Origin: Phnomibacter ginsenosidimutans
GTDB lineage: Bacteria; Bacteroidota; Bacteroidia; Chitinophagales; Chitinophagaceae
Direction of reading: 5' to 3'
Assembly: GCF_009740285.1 (NCBI RefSeq)
Contig: NZ_CP046566.1
Coordinates: 2,042,501 to 2,106,500, forward strand
Length of the DNA: 64,000 bases
The notes beneath the pieces are model-generated. The model was not told the origin of the DNA, did no database searches, and saw only the letters and a program-made list of their open reading frames with translations. This document shows, one piece after another, positions 54,592 to 63,666 of the stretch; within the stretch, counting starts at the first letter, position 1, and every line of letters begins with the position of its first letter. A program made the translations under genes and the position numbers.

Positions 54592-55104
54592 GTGACCGAC
54601 AAACGTTCTATAAACACAGCTTATTTACTTACCGGCGGAAACATGGGTAGCCGGGAGGCACAACTGGCCCGGGCAAAAACACTCATTCATGAGCAGGCAG
54701 GCAAAGTGATTCAGGCATCATCGCTGTACGAAACCAGTGCCTGGGGCAATATTCCTCAACCAGCTTTTCTCAATCAGGTATTGTGTGTTGAAACCACACT
54801 CGACGCCACGGCACTGCTTTACAAAGTGCTGGACATTGAGCAACAAATGGGCCGTGAACGCAGCATCAAATACGGACCAAGAATCATTGACATAGATGTA
54901 CTGCTCTATGAAGACCTGATACTTGAAACAGCTGATTTGACCGTGCCACACCCGTTTTTGCATGTGCGAAGATTTACGTTGGTACCGTTGGCGGAAATTG
55001 CGCCACATTTCATACATCCGGTTCTCAACAAATCCATCCATCAGTTGCTGTTGGAATGCCCCGATGCGCTGGATGTGAAGAAATTTTCTCCGGAAAATGA
55101 ATGA
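54592..55104 (+). CDS. folK: HPPK: 6-hydroxymethyl-7,8-dihydropterin pyrophosphokinase
   Basis: Transfers pyrophosphate to 6-hydroxymethyl-dihydropterin in folate synthesis. About 170 residues show the family start INTAYLLTGGNMGSREAQL, SSLYETSAWGNIPQPAFLNQVL, the ATP/Mg signature RSIKYGPRIIDIDVLLYED, and PHPFLHVRRFTLVPLAEI. The GTG at 54592 gives the best family start. An ATG at 54562 would add ten residues, but a near-match to the TAnnTTTG promoter (GATATTTG, about 54578-54585) lies between them. The gene is followed 34 bases later by a deoxynucleoside kinase. Confidence 0.9.
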   Translation: MTDKRSINTAYLLTGGNMGSREAQLARAKTLIHEQAGKVIQASSLYETSAWGNIPQPAFLNQVLCVETTLDATALLYKVLDIEQQMGRERSIKYGPRIIDIDVLLYEDLILETADLTVPHPFLHVRRFTLVPLAEIAPHFIHPVLNKSIHQLLLECPDALDVKKFSPENE

Positions 55105-55138
55105 ACCTCCATTGTTTTGCGCCAAGGGTTCATAGTAC

Positions 55139-55774
55139 ATGGATTATCACTTTATCACGATTGAAGGCAATATTGGGGCAGGCAAAACCACGCTGGCACA
55201 TTTGCTCAGCAAAAAGCTGGATGCACGGTTGATTTTGGAAGAGTTTGCCGACAACCCCTTTCTACCGAAGTTTTACGAAAATCCCAAGCAGTTTGCTTTT
55301 CCGCTGGAGTTGTTTTTTATGGCTGAACGCTACAAACAACTCAAGGATATGCTGGTGAGCCGCGACCTGTTTAATACGGTTACGGTAAGTGATTATCTGT
55401 TTACAAAATGTCTGTTGTTTGCCCGTGTAAACCTGCCCGAAGAAGAGTACCGTTTGTACCAGCGATTGTTTGATATCATTCACCAGCAGATAGTGCAGCC
55501 AGAAATTTTGATTTACCTGCATGCACCGGTGAGCCGCCTGCAGCAAAACATTCGCAAACGCAACCGTACCTACGAGCAAAGCATCCCTGATGAATACCTG
55601 TACAGCATTCAGGAAACCTACAGCACTTACATCCGCAACCACAATGTACCTACGCTGCTGGTGGATGTAAGCAAGGCCGATTTTCTCAACAATCCTGCAC
55701 ACCTGCAAGCTATTATGGATGCCCTCGAAAAACGCTACGACACAGGCCTGCACGTGGTAAGTCTGCCAGATTAA
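55139..55774 (+). CDS. Deoxynucleoside kinase
   Basis: A 211-residue dNK-family kinase for nucleotide salvage. The P-loop is IEGNIGAGKTTLAHLL (about 8-23). LEEFADNPFLPKFYENPKQFAFPLELFFMAERYKQL follows, with the DRS-like region replaced by VTVSDYLFTKCLLFARVNL. The lid has RKRNRTYEQSIPDEYL. In Bacteroidota this group is often annotated as deoxyadenosine/deoxycytidine or deoxyguanosine kinase; the base preference cannot be fixed from motifs. Confidence 0.9.
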   Translation: MDYHFITIEGNIGAGKTTLAHLLSKKLDARLILEEFADNPFLPKFYENPKQFAFPLELFFMAERYKQLKDMLVSRDLFNTVTVSDYLFTKCLLFARVNLPEEEYRLYQRLFDIIHQQIVQPEILIYLHAPVSRLQQNIRKRNRTYEQSIPDEYLYSIQETYSTYIRNHNVPTLLVDVSKADFLNNPAHLQAIMDALEKRYDTGLHVVSLPD

Positions 55775-55850
55775 CGCTTTTTCATATCATACCAACCTTT
55801 CTGCAGCAGGCTTGTTGCTAACAAAGAAACAGTACTTGGCCGGCGAGGGT

Positions 55851-55858
55851 TATTTTTG
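55851..55858 (+). promoter_or_regulatory. TAnnTTTG -7 element for ispH
   Basis: TATTTTTG lies 24 bases before the ATG at 55883. It overlaps the earlier possible start at 55856, which rules that start out. Confidence 0.6.
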
Positions 55859-55882
55859 CAGCGGCCAATGGCCTACATCGAT

Positions 55883-57115
55883 ATGAAACAATTCAACGTT
55901 CCCTCTTTTTATAGAAGTCAGCTTATTTCAGCCATCAAGGCCAACCGCAAAGCGGCAGACAAACTCAAGAAAGATTTTGCACCCACCCTGCTCGATTTTG
56001 GTTCGTTGAAAATATACCTGGCCCGTCATTTCGGCTTTTGCTACGGGGTAGAAAATGCCATTGAAATTGCGTACCGCTGCGTGGAAGAAAACCCGGGCAA
56101 ACGCATTTTTCTGTTGAGTGAAATGATTCACAACCCACAGGTAAATGCCGATCTGCAAAAAAATGGCGTTGCCTTTTTGCAAGATTCATATGGTAAAACC
56201 ATTGTGCCATTTGAAGACCTGACGCCGGAAGATGTGGTGATTATTCCTGCCTTTGGCACCACCATTGCCATTGAAGAAAAACTGAACAGCCTCGGCATTT
56301 CGCCATACAAATACAACACCACCTGCCCTTTTGTAGAAAAAGTGTGGAACCGTGGTGAACAGCTGGGCGAAAAAGGCTATAGCCTGGTGATACATGGCAA
56401 GCCCAAGCACGAAGAGACCAGGGCTACATTCAGCCGGGCGGCACATCACTCCCCTGCCGTTGTGGTAAACGATATGGCAGAAACCATCACCCTTGGCAAA
56501 TACATCACTGGTGAGCTACCTGCTGCGGAGTTTTACGAAACATTCAAAGGCCGGTACAGCGAAGGGTTTGACATTAGCAAAGACTTGCAACATTTTGGGG
56601 TAATTAACCAAACCACGCAGCTGGCTACCGATACACAAGCCATTGCCGATTACCTGAAAGCCCTGGTCGAAAATCATTTTGGTGAAACCGATGCCGATGG
56701 CAAAAAGCGTTTTGCAGATACCCGTGACACCTTGTGCTATGCAACCAACGACAACCAAACTGCCGTTCGGGAAATGCTGAATACTGCTGCTGATTTGGCT
56801 ATTGTGGTGGGCGGTTACAATAGCAGCAACACCAGCCATCTGGTAGAACTGTGCGAAGAGAAACTGCCAACTTTTTACATCAAGGAAACGGCCAGTATTG
56901 TTGATACCAACAGCATTGTTCATTTTGATTGGCGCAATAAACAAGAGTTACAAACCAATGGCTGGATGCCCGCCAAAAAGCCATTAACCATTTTGCTGAC
57001 AAGCGGTGCCAGCTGTCCCGACACATTGGTGCAAGCGGTGATAGAAAAACTACTCGGTTATTTTCCTGATGCAACGCCACTGGAGCAAGTGGCTGAAACA
57101 TTTTTGCAAGACTAA
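55883..57115 (+). CDS. ispH: 4-hydroxy-3-methylbut-2-enyl diphosphate reductase
   Basis: Last enzyme of the MEP isoprenoid pathway, making IPP and DMAPP with a 4Fe-4S cluster. The three cluster cysteines are visible: Cys53 in HFGFCYGVE, Cys148 in NTTCPFVEKVW, and Cys285 in DTLCYATNDNQ. The motifs IHNPQVN, VIHGKPKHEETRAT and NSSNTSHL are also intact. At 410 residues it is longer than E. coli IspH (316), with an N-terminal extension of about 40 residues and an internal insert, as in other Bacteroidota. The start follows a promoter element. Its stop overlaps the cmk stop by 4 bases. Confidence 0.95.
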   Translation: MKQFNVPSFYRSQLISAIKANRKAADKLKKDFAPTLLDFGSLKIYLARHFGFCYGVENAIEIAYRCVEENPGKRIFLLSEMIHNPQVNADLQKNGVAFLQDSYGKTIVPFEDLTPEDVVIIPAFGTTIAIEEKLNSLGISPYKYNTTCPFVEKVWNRGEQLGEKGYSLVIHGKPKHEETRATFSRAAHHSPAVVVNDMAETITLGKYITGELPAAEFYETFKGRYSEGFDISKDLQHFGVINQTTQLATDTQAIADYLKALVENHFGETDADGKKRFADTRDTLCYATNDNQTAVREMLNTAADLAIVVGGYNSSNTSHLVELCEEKLPTFYIKETASIVDTNSIVHFDWRNKQELQTNGWMPAKKPLTILLTSGASCPDTLVQAVIEKLLGYFPDATPLEQVAETFLQD

Positions 57116-57804
57116 GCTTTGTGTGGTCTGCTCTTCATGGTCAGTACCAATTCGTAAGCTTTGTTCAGGGTTTCTTCTGGCGAAAGATCAGTATTGTCTA
57201 AAATGATGGCATCGTCGGCTTTGCGCAGCGGACTTATCTCCCGGTTGCTGTCGATATAGTCACGCATCTCGAGGTTATGTTTTACTTCTTCAATGGTAAC
57301 TGCCGGATTTTTTTCGTGCAGTTCCTTGAAGCGACGTGTAACACGGATGGCAGGATCGGCCTGTAAGAATATTTTTAATTCTGCATTTGGGAAAACGGTG
57401 GTGCCAATATCACGGCCATCCATCACAATGCCTTTGGCATCACCCAACTTTTGCTGCGCTGCTACGGCAAATGTGCGAACCTCTTTTACAGCAGCTACTT
57501 CACTTACTTTTTCAGCCACCACCAAATCACGAATCACGTATTCTACGTTTTCGCCATTCAGAAATATTTCACTCTGCTTGGTATCGGCGTTTACTTCAAA
57601 ATGCAATTCAATATTGCTAATGGCATTATCCACTGCAGACTGATCGTTCCAATCAATACGATTGCGCAAAAAATACAACGTGATGGCCCGGTACATCGCA
57701 CCGCTGTCAATGTATTTGTAATGCAGTTTGCTGGCCAGTTTTTTGGCCAGTGTGCTTTTGCCACAGGAAGAGTACCCGTCGATGGTGACAATGATTTTGC
57801 GCAT
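57112..57804 (-). CDS. cmk: Cytidylate kinase
   Basis: Phosphorylates CMP and dCMP. The 230 residues have the P-loop TIDGYSSCGKSTLAKKLA (about 7-24), KYIDSGAMYRAITLYFL, the VMDGRDIGTTVFPNAELKIFLQA motif near 128-150, and RDYIDSNREISPL. It lies 36 bases after a DUF1648 gene on the same strand. Confidence 0.95.
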   Translation of the reverse strand: MRKIIVTIDGYSSCGKSTLAKKLASKLHYKYIDSGAMYRAITLYFLRNRIDWNDQSAVDNAISNIELHFEVNADTKQSEIFLNGENVEYVIRDLVVAEKVSEVAAVKEVRTFAVAAQQKLGDAKGIVMDGRDIGTTVFPNAELKIFLQADPAIRVTRRFKELHEKNPAVTIEEVKHNLEMRDYIDSNREISPLRKADDAIILDNTDLSPEETLNKAYELVLTMKSRPHKA

Positions 57805-57840
57805 GCTGCAAATGTCTGTCTGTGCAGCTAAGCTGGCAAA

Positions 57841-58341
57841 TTATTTTGGGGCCTTTATATGAAAACGATATATGCCCCACCCAACCGTACAAAGCAACCC
57901 AACTACACAAACCATTAATATGTAATTGATTTTACTGGCACCGCCATTCATGGCACTATCATACACCATCCATTGAATGCCCAGGAAAATAATAGCTCCC
58001 CATACCCTTATTAGCCGCACCATCCATGCCCCAACCTGATACATTTGTGCTGCATTTTCTTCGGTGATGGGTACGGAATAGTTGAATTGCTGCGGGTGTT
58101 TATTCATAAAAAACAATGTGGTGGCTACGAAAAAATAAATACCAGCCAACAGCCATACCGATTCTTTCCCAGACCAACCATCTGGCTGTCCATTAAAACT
58201 AAAATGGATGGGCACTCTTTCGGGCAACACCGCATAGTGGTATATCACACTTACCAATATCGCTGCAGACAATAACCAAATAACCAACTCTAAGCGGCTA
58301 TCTGTTTTGGTAAATGGTATTGAAATATTCGGACGATTCAT
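57841..58341 (-). CDS. DUF1648 domain membrane protein
   Basis: A 166-residue membrane protein with four hydrophobic segments. The DUF1648 motif LPERVPIHFSFNGQPDGWSGKES lies near 42-64 and follows the first TM. DUF1648 occurs in SdpI-like proteins, which give immunity or regulate; here it is a short single-domain form and the function is unknown. The ATG at 58341 follows a GTG at 58344. Confidence 0.82.
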   Translation of the reverse strand: MNRPNISIPFTKTDSRLELVIWLLSAAILVSVIYHYAVLPERVPIHFSFNGQPDGWSGKESVWLLAGIYFFVATTLFFMNKHPQQFNYSVPITEENAAQMYQVGAWMVRLIRVWGAIIFLGIQWMVYDSAMNGGASKINYILMVCVVGLLCTVGWGIYRFHIKAPK

Positions 58342-58344
58342 CAC

Positions 58345-58378
58345 ATAAAAAAGCCAGCTGTTTCCAACTGGCTTTAAA
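58345..58378 (-). terminator. Terminator of clpC
   Basis: Read leftward, AAAGCCAGTTG, loop GAAA and CAGCTGGCTTT form a hairpin between about 58353 and 58377, followed by a T-run. It lies just past the clpC stop. Confidence 0.82.
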
Positions 58379-58395
58379 GATAAATCATGTATGCA

Positions 58396-60960
58396 TTAGG
58401 CTTTGCCTTCTTCTACGGTTGGTTCCGATTCGCGGCTCTTCATACTAAACACAATCTTCTGATTGTCCTTATCAAAACTGGCTTCGAGCACATCGCCTTG
58501 CTTAATATTCATGTTCAGAATTTCTTCTGCCAGCGGGTCTTCCAAATACTTTTGGATGGCCCTGTGCAGCGGACGAGCACCAAACTGTGAATCGTATCCT
58601 TTATCGGCAATGAAGTCTTTGGCTTCTTTGGTGAGTTCCAATCTAAAGCCCAGGTTGTTCAACCGCTTCATCACATTCTTCATCAAAATATCGATGATAG
58701 AGAAGATGTTTTCTTTCGACAAACTATTGAAGATGATCACATCGTCAATACGGTTCAAAAATTCAGGGCTGAAGGTGCGCTTCAATGCTTTTTCAATAAC
58801 AGCCTTGCTGTTTTCTTCAGCACTCTGCATACGGGTAGCGGTAGCAAAACCCACGCCTTCACCAAAATCTTTCAACTGGCGTACACCAATGTTAGATGTC
58901 ATGATGATAAGGGTGTTTTTGAAATCTACCTTGCGACCGAGGCCATCGGTAAGCTGACCATCATCCAATACCTGCAGCAAAATGTTGTAGATATCAGGAT
59001 GCGCTTTTTCAATTTCATCGAGCAGGATAACGCTGTAAGGTTTACGACGCACTTTCTCAGTGAGTTGTCCGCCTTCTTCGTAGCCCACGTATCCCGGAGG
59101 CGCACCAATCAAACGGCTTACGGTAAACTTCTCCATGTATTCACTCATGTCGATGCGAATGAGTGAATCTTCGCTATCGAACATATAACGAGCCAGGGCA
59201 CGGGCCAATTCTGTTTTACCTACACCCGTTGGGCCAAGGAAAATGAAAGTACCAATTGGCTTCTTCGGATCTTTTAAACCTACCCGGTTGCGCTGAATGG
59301 CTTTCACCACTTTCAGGATGGCTTCATCTTGTCCGATGACCATGTTCTTCATGTCATCACTCATCCGACGAAGCTTCTCCGTTTCGGCCTGCACCATGCG
59401 TTTTACAGGAATGCCGGTCATCATGCTCACCACTTCCGCAATGTTTTCTTCATCTATCGGATAGCGGGCATGCTTGCTGTCTTCTTCCCATTCGTTCTTT
59501 GCTTTTTCCAATTCTTCGCCCAGGCGTTTTTCGGTATCCCGCAATGAAGCAGCTTCTTCAAAACGCTGGCTTTTTACCACCTTGTTTTTCTCCAGCTTTA
59601 TTTCTTCAATGCGTTTTTCCAGATCAAGAATGTTCTGGGGAACATTGATGTTTTTGAGGTGCACACGGGCTCCTACTTCATCCAATACATCAATGGCTTT
59701 ATCGGGCAGCAACCTGTCTGTCATGTACCGATCGCTGAGTTTTACACAGGCTTCAATGGCTTCATCATTGTAGCTTACGTTATGGTAGTCTTCGTACTTA
59801 CTCTTGATGTTTTGCAGAATCTGAATGGTTTCTTCCACGCTGGGTTGCTCCACAATCACTTTTTGAAAACGACGATCGAGGGCACCATCTTTTTCAATGT
59901 GCATGCGGTATTCATCCAAAGTAGAGGCGCCAATGCACTGGAGTTCGCCACGGGCCAATGCAGGTTTAAAAATGTTGGAGGCATCCAGTGAACCGCTGGC
60001 ACCACCAGCACCTACGATGGTATGAATTTCATCGATGAACAGAATCACGTCTCTGTTCTTTTCGAGTTCGTTCATGATGGCTTTCATGCGTTCTTCAAAC
60101 TGACCACGATATTTTGTGCCCGCTACCAATGCAGCAAGGTCCAAACTAATCACTCTCTTATCGAACAACACCCGGCTTACTTTGCGCTGCACAATGCGCA
60201 GTGCCAAACCTTCCACAATGGCAGTTTTACCCACACCGGGTTCACCAATCAAAATGGGGTTGTTCTTTTTGCGTCGAGAAAGAATTTGCGACACCCTTTC
60301 GATCTCTGCTTCACGACCTACAATTGGATCGAGAGTTCCCTGCTCTGCCAATCGGGTAATGTCGCGGCCAAAGTTGTCGAGCACCGGAGTTTTGCTTTTT
60401 TGAGCACCACCCTGCTGCTGCCGTTGTTTGGACGCACCAGCACCATAACCGCCGCCTTTTTTCTCCTCTTCAAAATCGTCGTTGTCGTCGTCGGAGTATT
60501 CGGCACGGGTGTTGAAATCGCTGTTGAGCAATACGCCCAATTCATTTTTGAAAACATCATAATCTACTTCATACTGCATGAGTATTTGCGTAGCAATGTT
60601 TTCTTTGTTTTTCAAAATGCTCAGCATAAGGTGTTCGCTTTCTACGGTTGCACTCTTCAGCGATTTGGCTTCGAGCACCGTTACACGAATCACTTTTTCG
60701 GCCTGCTTGGTGAGTGGCAGGCTATTGATGTTGGCAATATTTTTTCCTGTTTTATCCCGCACGGCCAGTTCTACTTCCTTGCGCAATTCGTACAGGTCTA
60801 CGTTCAATTGTTTCAGCACTTTGATAGCTGTGTTTTCGCCGTCTCTTATCAGGCCAAGCAACAGATGCTCGGTGCCAATAAAATCATTGCCCAACCTCAA
60901 TGCCTCTTCTCTGCTGTAGGAAATTATTTCCTTTACCTGTGGTGAAAAATTACCGTCCAT
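58396..60960 (-). CDS. clpC: ATP-dependent Clp protease ATP-binding subunit ClpC
   Basis: An 854-residue Hsp100 unfoldase that feeds substrates to ClpP. Two Clp N repeats (about 1-145) lead to AAA domain 1 with Walker A GEPGVGKT near 240 and Walker [11 protein letters not shown]. The UVR-like middle segment ([36 protein letters not shown]) is the ClpC hallmark that separates it from ClpA/ClpB. AAA domain 2 has [14 protein letters not shown], and VGF in GEGVGFATA probably forms the ClpP-docking loop. A variable linker after residue 150 is rich in Asp, Gly and Gln. It stands alone on the minus strand. Confidence 0.96.
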   Translation of the reverse strand: MDGNFSPQVKEIISYSREEALRLGNDFIGTEHLLLGLIRDGENTAIKVLKQLNVDLYELRKEVELAVRDKTGKNIANINSLPLTKQAEKVIRVTVLEAKSLKSATVESEHLMLSILKNKENIATQILMQYEVDYDVFKNELGVLLNSDFNTRAEYSDDDNDDFEEEKKGGGYGAGASKQRQQQGGAQKSKTPVLDNFGRDITRLAEQGTLDPIVGREAEIERVSQILSRRKKNNPILIGEPGVGKTAIVEGLALRIVQRKVSRVLFDKRVISLDLAALVAGTKYRGQFEERMKAIMNELEKNRDVILFIDEIHTIVGAGGASGSLDASNIFKPALARGELQCIGASTLDEYRMHIEKDGALDRRFQKVIVEQPSVEETIQILQNIKSKYEDYHNVSYNDEAIEACVKLSDRYMTDRLLPDKAIDVLDEVGARVHLKNINVPQNILDLEKRIEEIKLEKNKVVKSQRFEEAASLRDTEKRLGEELEKAKNEWEEDSKHARYPIDEENIAEVVSMMTGIPVKRMVQAETEKLRRMSDDMKNMVIGQDEAILKVVKAIQRNRVGLKDPKKPIGTFIFLGPTGVGKTELARALARYMFDSEDSLIRIDMSEYMEKFTVSRLIGAPPGYVGYEEGGQLTEKVRRKPYSVILLDEIEKAHPDIYNILLQVLDDGQLTDGLGRKVDFKNTLIIMTSNIGVRQLKDFGEGVGFATATRMQSAEENSKAVIEKALKRTFSPEFLNRIDDVIIFNSLSKENIFSIIDILMKNVMKRLNNLGFRLELTKEAKDFIADKGYDSQFGARPLHRAIQKYLEDPLAEEILNMNIKQGDVLEASFDKDNQKIVFSMKSRESEPTVEEGKA

Positions 60961-61060
60961 ATGTGTGCTCTCCTGTTGCTTACAATATTAAAGATTATTT
61001 TCGGGGCTCAATCCTTTGCTGAAATACACATGTTGTGAATTAAGGAACAACCTCAACCTC

Positions 61061-61131
61061 CACAACCTGCCCGTTTCAACATTCACGATGCCGGTTGAAT
61101 GCATTACGATTCAGGAACAATTTAGGTTGTG
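61061..61131. promoter_or_regulatory. Nested inverted repeats upstream of clpC
   Basis: CACAACCT (61061-61068) is matched by AGGTTGTG (61124-61131), and inside it TTCAAC (61075-61080) by GTTGAA (61094-61099). The lowest repeat is about 100 bases from the clpC start and 60-110 bases from the STAS-like gene on the other side. It could be an operator for either gene, but it matches no named site I know. Confidence 0.35.
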
Positions 61132-61180
61132 AAGGAATCGGTAATCCTGAAAAGCGGCAACAACTTATACACCGTTGTTT

Positions 61181-61564
61181 ATGAACGTCAAATTAGATAC
61201 CAAGGAAAAATTTCACGAAATCAGCCTCCTCGATGGCGTATTAACTGCTAATATGACAGCCGACTTTGCCGAAATGCTGTCTGTTGTACAAAAACAACCG
61301 CCATTTAATGTAGTGTTGTCATTGGAGCAGGTGCAGGAAGTACACGCCGATATGCAGCAGGCACTGGCGCAGGCTCAACAAGCTTACTATGAGCTCAACT
61401 ATTCTTTTGTGATTTGTTGCATGCAACCCGCTGTAGAAGAAGCCTTTGATAAGGCCGAACTTTTGGAAATGATGAATGTAACACCTACCCTGAGCGAAGC
61501 CTGGGACATAGTGCAAATGGAAGAAATAGAGCGGGAACTGATGGGTGATTTTGATACGGAATAA
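61181..61564 (+). CDS. STAS-like (anti-sigma antagonist-type) protein
   Basis: A 127-residue soluble protein with the pattern of a STAS domain: an initial strand and helix (KFHEISLLDGVLTANMTADFAEML), then FNVVLSLEQVQEVHADMQQALAQAQQAYYELNYSFVICC. It lacks a clear phosphorylation serine, so any anti-sigma antagonist role is uncertain. A STAS-like gene next to RNase Z is a common arrangement in Bacteroidota. The ATG at 61181 is preferred to a TTG at 61175. Confidence 0.75.
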   Translation: MNVKLDTKEKFHEISLLDGVLTANMTADFAEMLSVVQKQPPFNVVLSLEQVQEVHADMQQALAQAQQAYYELNYSFVICCMQPAVEEAFDKAELLEMMNVTPTLSEAWDIVQMEEIERELMGDFDTE

Positions 61565-61637
61565 TTCATATCCGTTTTTTGCAGCATACGCAGCCGATTG
61601 ATTGTCATTTGCATTTACCCACTACACTGCACCGCTT

Positions 61638-62564
61638 ATGTACGGACTCACCATTCTCGGCAACAATTCGGCTATACCGGCATATGATCGTCATCCAACG
61701 GCACAGGCCCTGTACTGGAACGATGAAGTGTTTTTGATAGATTGTGGAGAGGGTACACAAATGCAGCTTACCCAGTACAAAATCCGTCGGGGCAAAATCA
61801 ACCACATATTTATCAGCCATTTGCATGGCGATCATTATTTCGGGCTCATTGGCATTATTACTTCGTTTGGATTGTTGGGCAGAGAGCAGCCACTGCACAT
61901 TTATGCTCCTGCCGGTTTGGAGCAAATCATCCGACTCCAGTTACAGGTTGCCGATACTACGCTCCCATTTGATTTGCAGATACATACTATCGAAACTGCC
62001 GGCACATTACTTAGCAACAAGCATGTGCGGGTGGACTGTTTTCCGGTAAAGCACCGCATTCCTTGTTTTGGGTTCCGCTTTACGGAGCAAAAAGCACCCC
62101 GGACTTTACTTAAGGAAAAAGCTGTGGCCGCAGGCATACCGCAATACTTCTACAACCGCCTGAAGCTGGGTGAAGATTACATCAACAAAAATGGCGAAGT
62201 AATACTGAACGAAACAGTAACTACTGCAGCGCCAGCACCATTGAGCTATGCTTATTGCGCCGATACGGTGTACCTGCCAGAAATATGCGTTCATCTGCAA
62301 CAGGTTACATTGATGTACCACGAAGCCACCTTTCTGCAAGATTTGGAAGAAAGAGCCGCAGTCCGTTTTCACAGCACCAGCAAGCAAGCCGCTATGATGG
62401 CTCAGCACTGCCAGCCACAACGATTACTCATCGGTCATTTCAGTAGTAAGTACGAAGACTTGCAGGAATTTGAAAAAGAAGCAAGGGCGGTATTTCCAAA
62501 AACAGATTTGGCCATAGAAGGCGTTACTTATTTGCTGCGCCGCCCAACAGAAGCAGGTAGCTAA
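61638..62564 (+). CDS. rnz: Ribonuclease Z
   Basis: Metallo-beta-lactamase-fold endonuclease that trims the 3' end of pre-tRNA. The 308 residues have LIDCGEGTQMQL near 34-45 and the zinc motif HLHGDH at residues 61-66. PVKHRIPCFGFRF, the YHEATF strand and LLIGHFSSKY also match, and the length fits the short RNase Z form. The ATG at 61638 is used; an earlier in-frame opening at 61602 lacks family residues. Its 3' end overlaps the convergent esterase by 41 bases. Confidence 0.94.
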   Translation: MYGLTILGNNSAIPAYDRHPTAQALYWNDEVFLIDCGEGTQMQLTQYKIRRGKINHIFISHLHGDHYFGLIGIITSFGLLGREQPLHIYAPAGLEQIIRLQLQVADTTLPFDLQIHTIETAGTLLSNKHVRVDCFPVKHRIPCFGFRFTEQKAPRTLLKEKAVAAGIPQYFYNRLKLGEDYINKNGEVILNETVTTAAPAPLSYAYCADTVYLPEICVHLQQVTLMYHEATFLQDLEERAAVRFHSTSKQAAMMAQHCQPQRLLIGHFSSKYEDLQEFEKEARAVFPKTDLAIEGVTYLLRRPTEAGS

Positions 62565-63666
62565 AAAATGCAGGCAATTGTTTGCGCCAGGCGGCTTCGT
62601 TGTGCTGCGCCTCTGGCGAAATAATTTCGACGAATGATCTTGGTTTTCCTTTTTTAGCCAATGTAGCCATGCGTTGCATGTCGGGTACCATGGATTCTCC
62701 TTCCATGCCGCCGGCATAGAGGAACAACCGCTTTTTCCGAAAGGCTGATGGTTGCGCATTAGCTGCATTGAACATTTCAGGTGCCGTCCAATATGCAGGA
62801 GAAAATATACCTGCACCAGCAAATTGTTGCGGTGCTTGCAGCAAAGCTTGGGTGCTGATGAGCCCGCCCATGCTGCTGCCTGCTATCCAAGTGTTGGATG
62901 CTTTTGTACTGGTGCGATAATGTGCATCAATCCAAGGCTTCAATGTATCCGTAATCCATTGCACAAATGCACGTCCGTCTGCCTTGCCAAAACGGGGATG
63001 GTCATATGGATTGTATTCATTCAGCCGTAGCGGGCCTGCATGATCAATACCAACTACAATCATTGACTTACCTGTGGCTAGAAAAATGGAATCGAGTACT
63101 TCATCCACCTGCCATTCGCCAAAGCTGCCCGTGGTTACATCAAACAGGTTTTGCCCGTCCATCATGTACAGCACCGGATACTTGTTGTTGCCCTGCGTAT
63201 AATCGGGTGGCAAATACAAACGAATGGTTTTGTTTTCTCCCTTTCGTTGTACAGCAGCAGGCAACACATGCACATTGGCAGAAGCTGTTGAAACAACTGG
63301 TTTGCCTGCATGCAAATGCTGAAAGCTTTCAATGCGAATTGTAACGCTTGTGTCTTTCAGTAGTTTTATTACCCGATTGCTGATGCTACTACCATTGCTG
63401 TTGCATTCAACTTTTTCCCAGCTACCGAGAGTGCATTTAAACTCTAGCAATGCAGCAGCAGTAGCTTGTATGCGCAGCTTTCCCTGATTATTAAAACGAT
63501 AGTTACTGTCTTTCGGATTCCAACCATTGAAATTGCCGGCAACAAATATTTGTTCTGCTGAAATGCCCTGCGGCAAATCTTTCAGCGAAAGCAAAAGGGT
63601 TTGTGCCCACCCGTTGGTTTGCACAAACCCCATCCAGACCAGTAAGGTCAGTATTGTTTTATTCAC
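62524..63666 (-). CDS. Secreted esterase with N-terminal CBM48-like domain
   Basis: A 380-residue exported alpha/beta hydrolase. A signal peptide (to about residue 21, GWAQ) is followed by a beta-rich domain of about 85 residues containing IFVAGNFNGWNPKD, like the E-set/CBM48 domains of glycogen and xylan enzymes. The Esterase_D/putative-esterase domain (about 130-380) has VLYMMDGQNLFD, WIAGSSMGGLISTQALL with the nucleophilic Ser, and a C-terminal His in EAQHNEAAW. Feruloyl or acetyl esterase activity on plant polymers is possible. It lies directly before dapA on this strand. Confidence 0.88.
   Translation of the reverse strand: MNKTILTLLVWMGFVQTNGWAQTLLLSLKDLPQGISAEQIFVAGNFNGWNPKDSNYRFNNQGKLRIQATAAALLEFKCTLGSWEKVECNSNGSSISNRVIKLLKDTSVTIRIESFQHLHAGKPVVSTASANVHVLPAAVQRKGENKTIRLYLPPDYTQGNNKYPVLYMMDGQNLFDVTTGSFGEWQVDEVLDSIFLATGKSMIVVGIDHAGPLRLNEYNPYDHPRFGKADGRAFVQWITDTLKPWIDAHYRTSTKASNTWIAGSSMGGLISTQALLQAPQQFAGAGIFSPAYWTAPEMFNAANAQPSAFRKKRLFLYAGGMEGESMVPDMQRMATLAKKGKPRSFVEIISPEAQHNEAAWRKQLPAFFSYLLLLGGAANK

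Noticed and set aside
60022-60945. 307-residue open frame opposite clpC
   Set aside because: Full overlap with ClpC in antisense, low-complexity Phe/Val content, no start signal.
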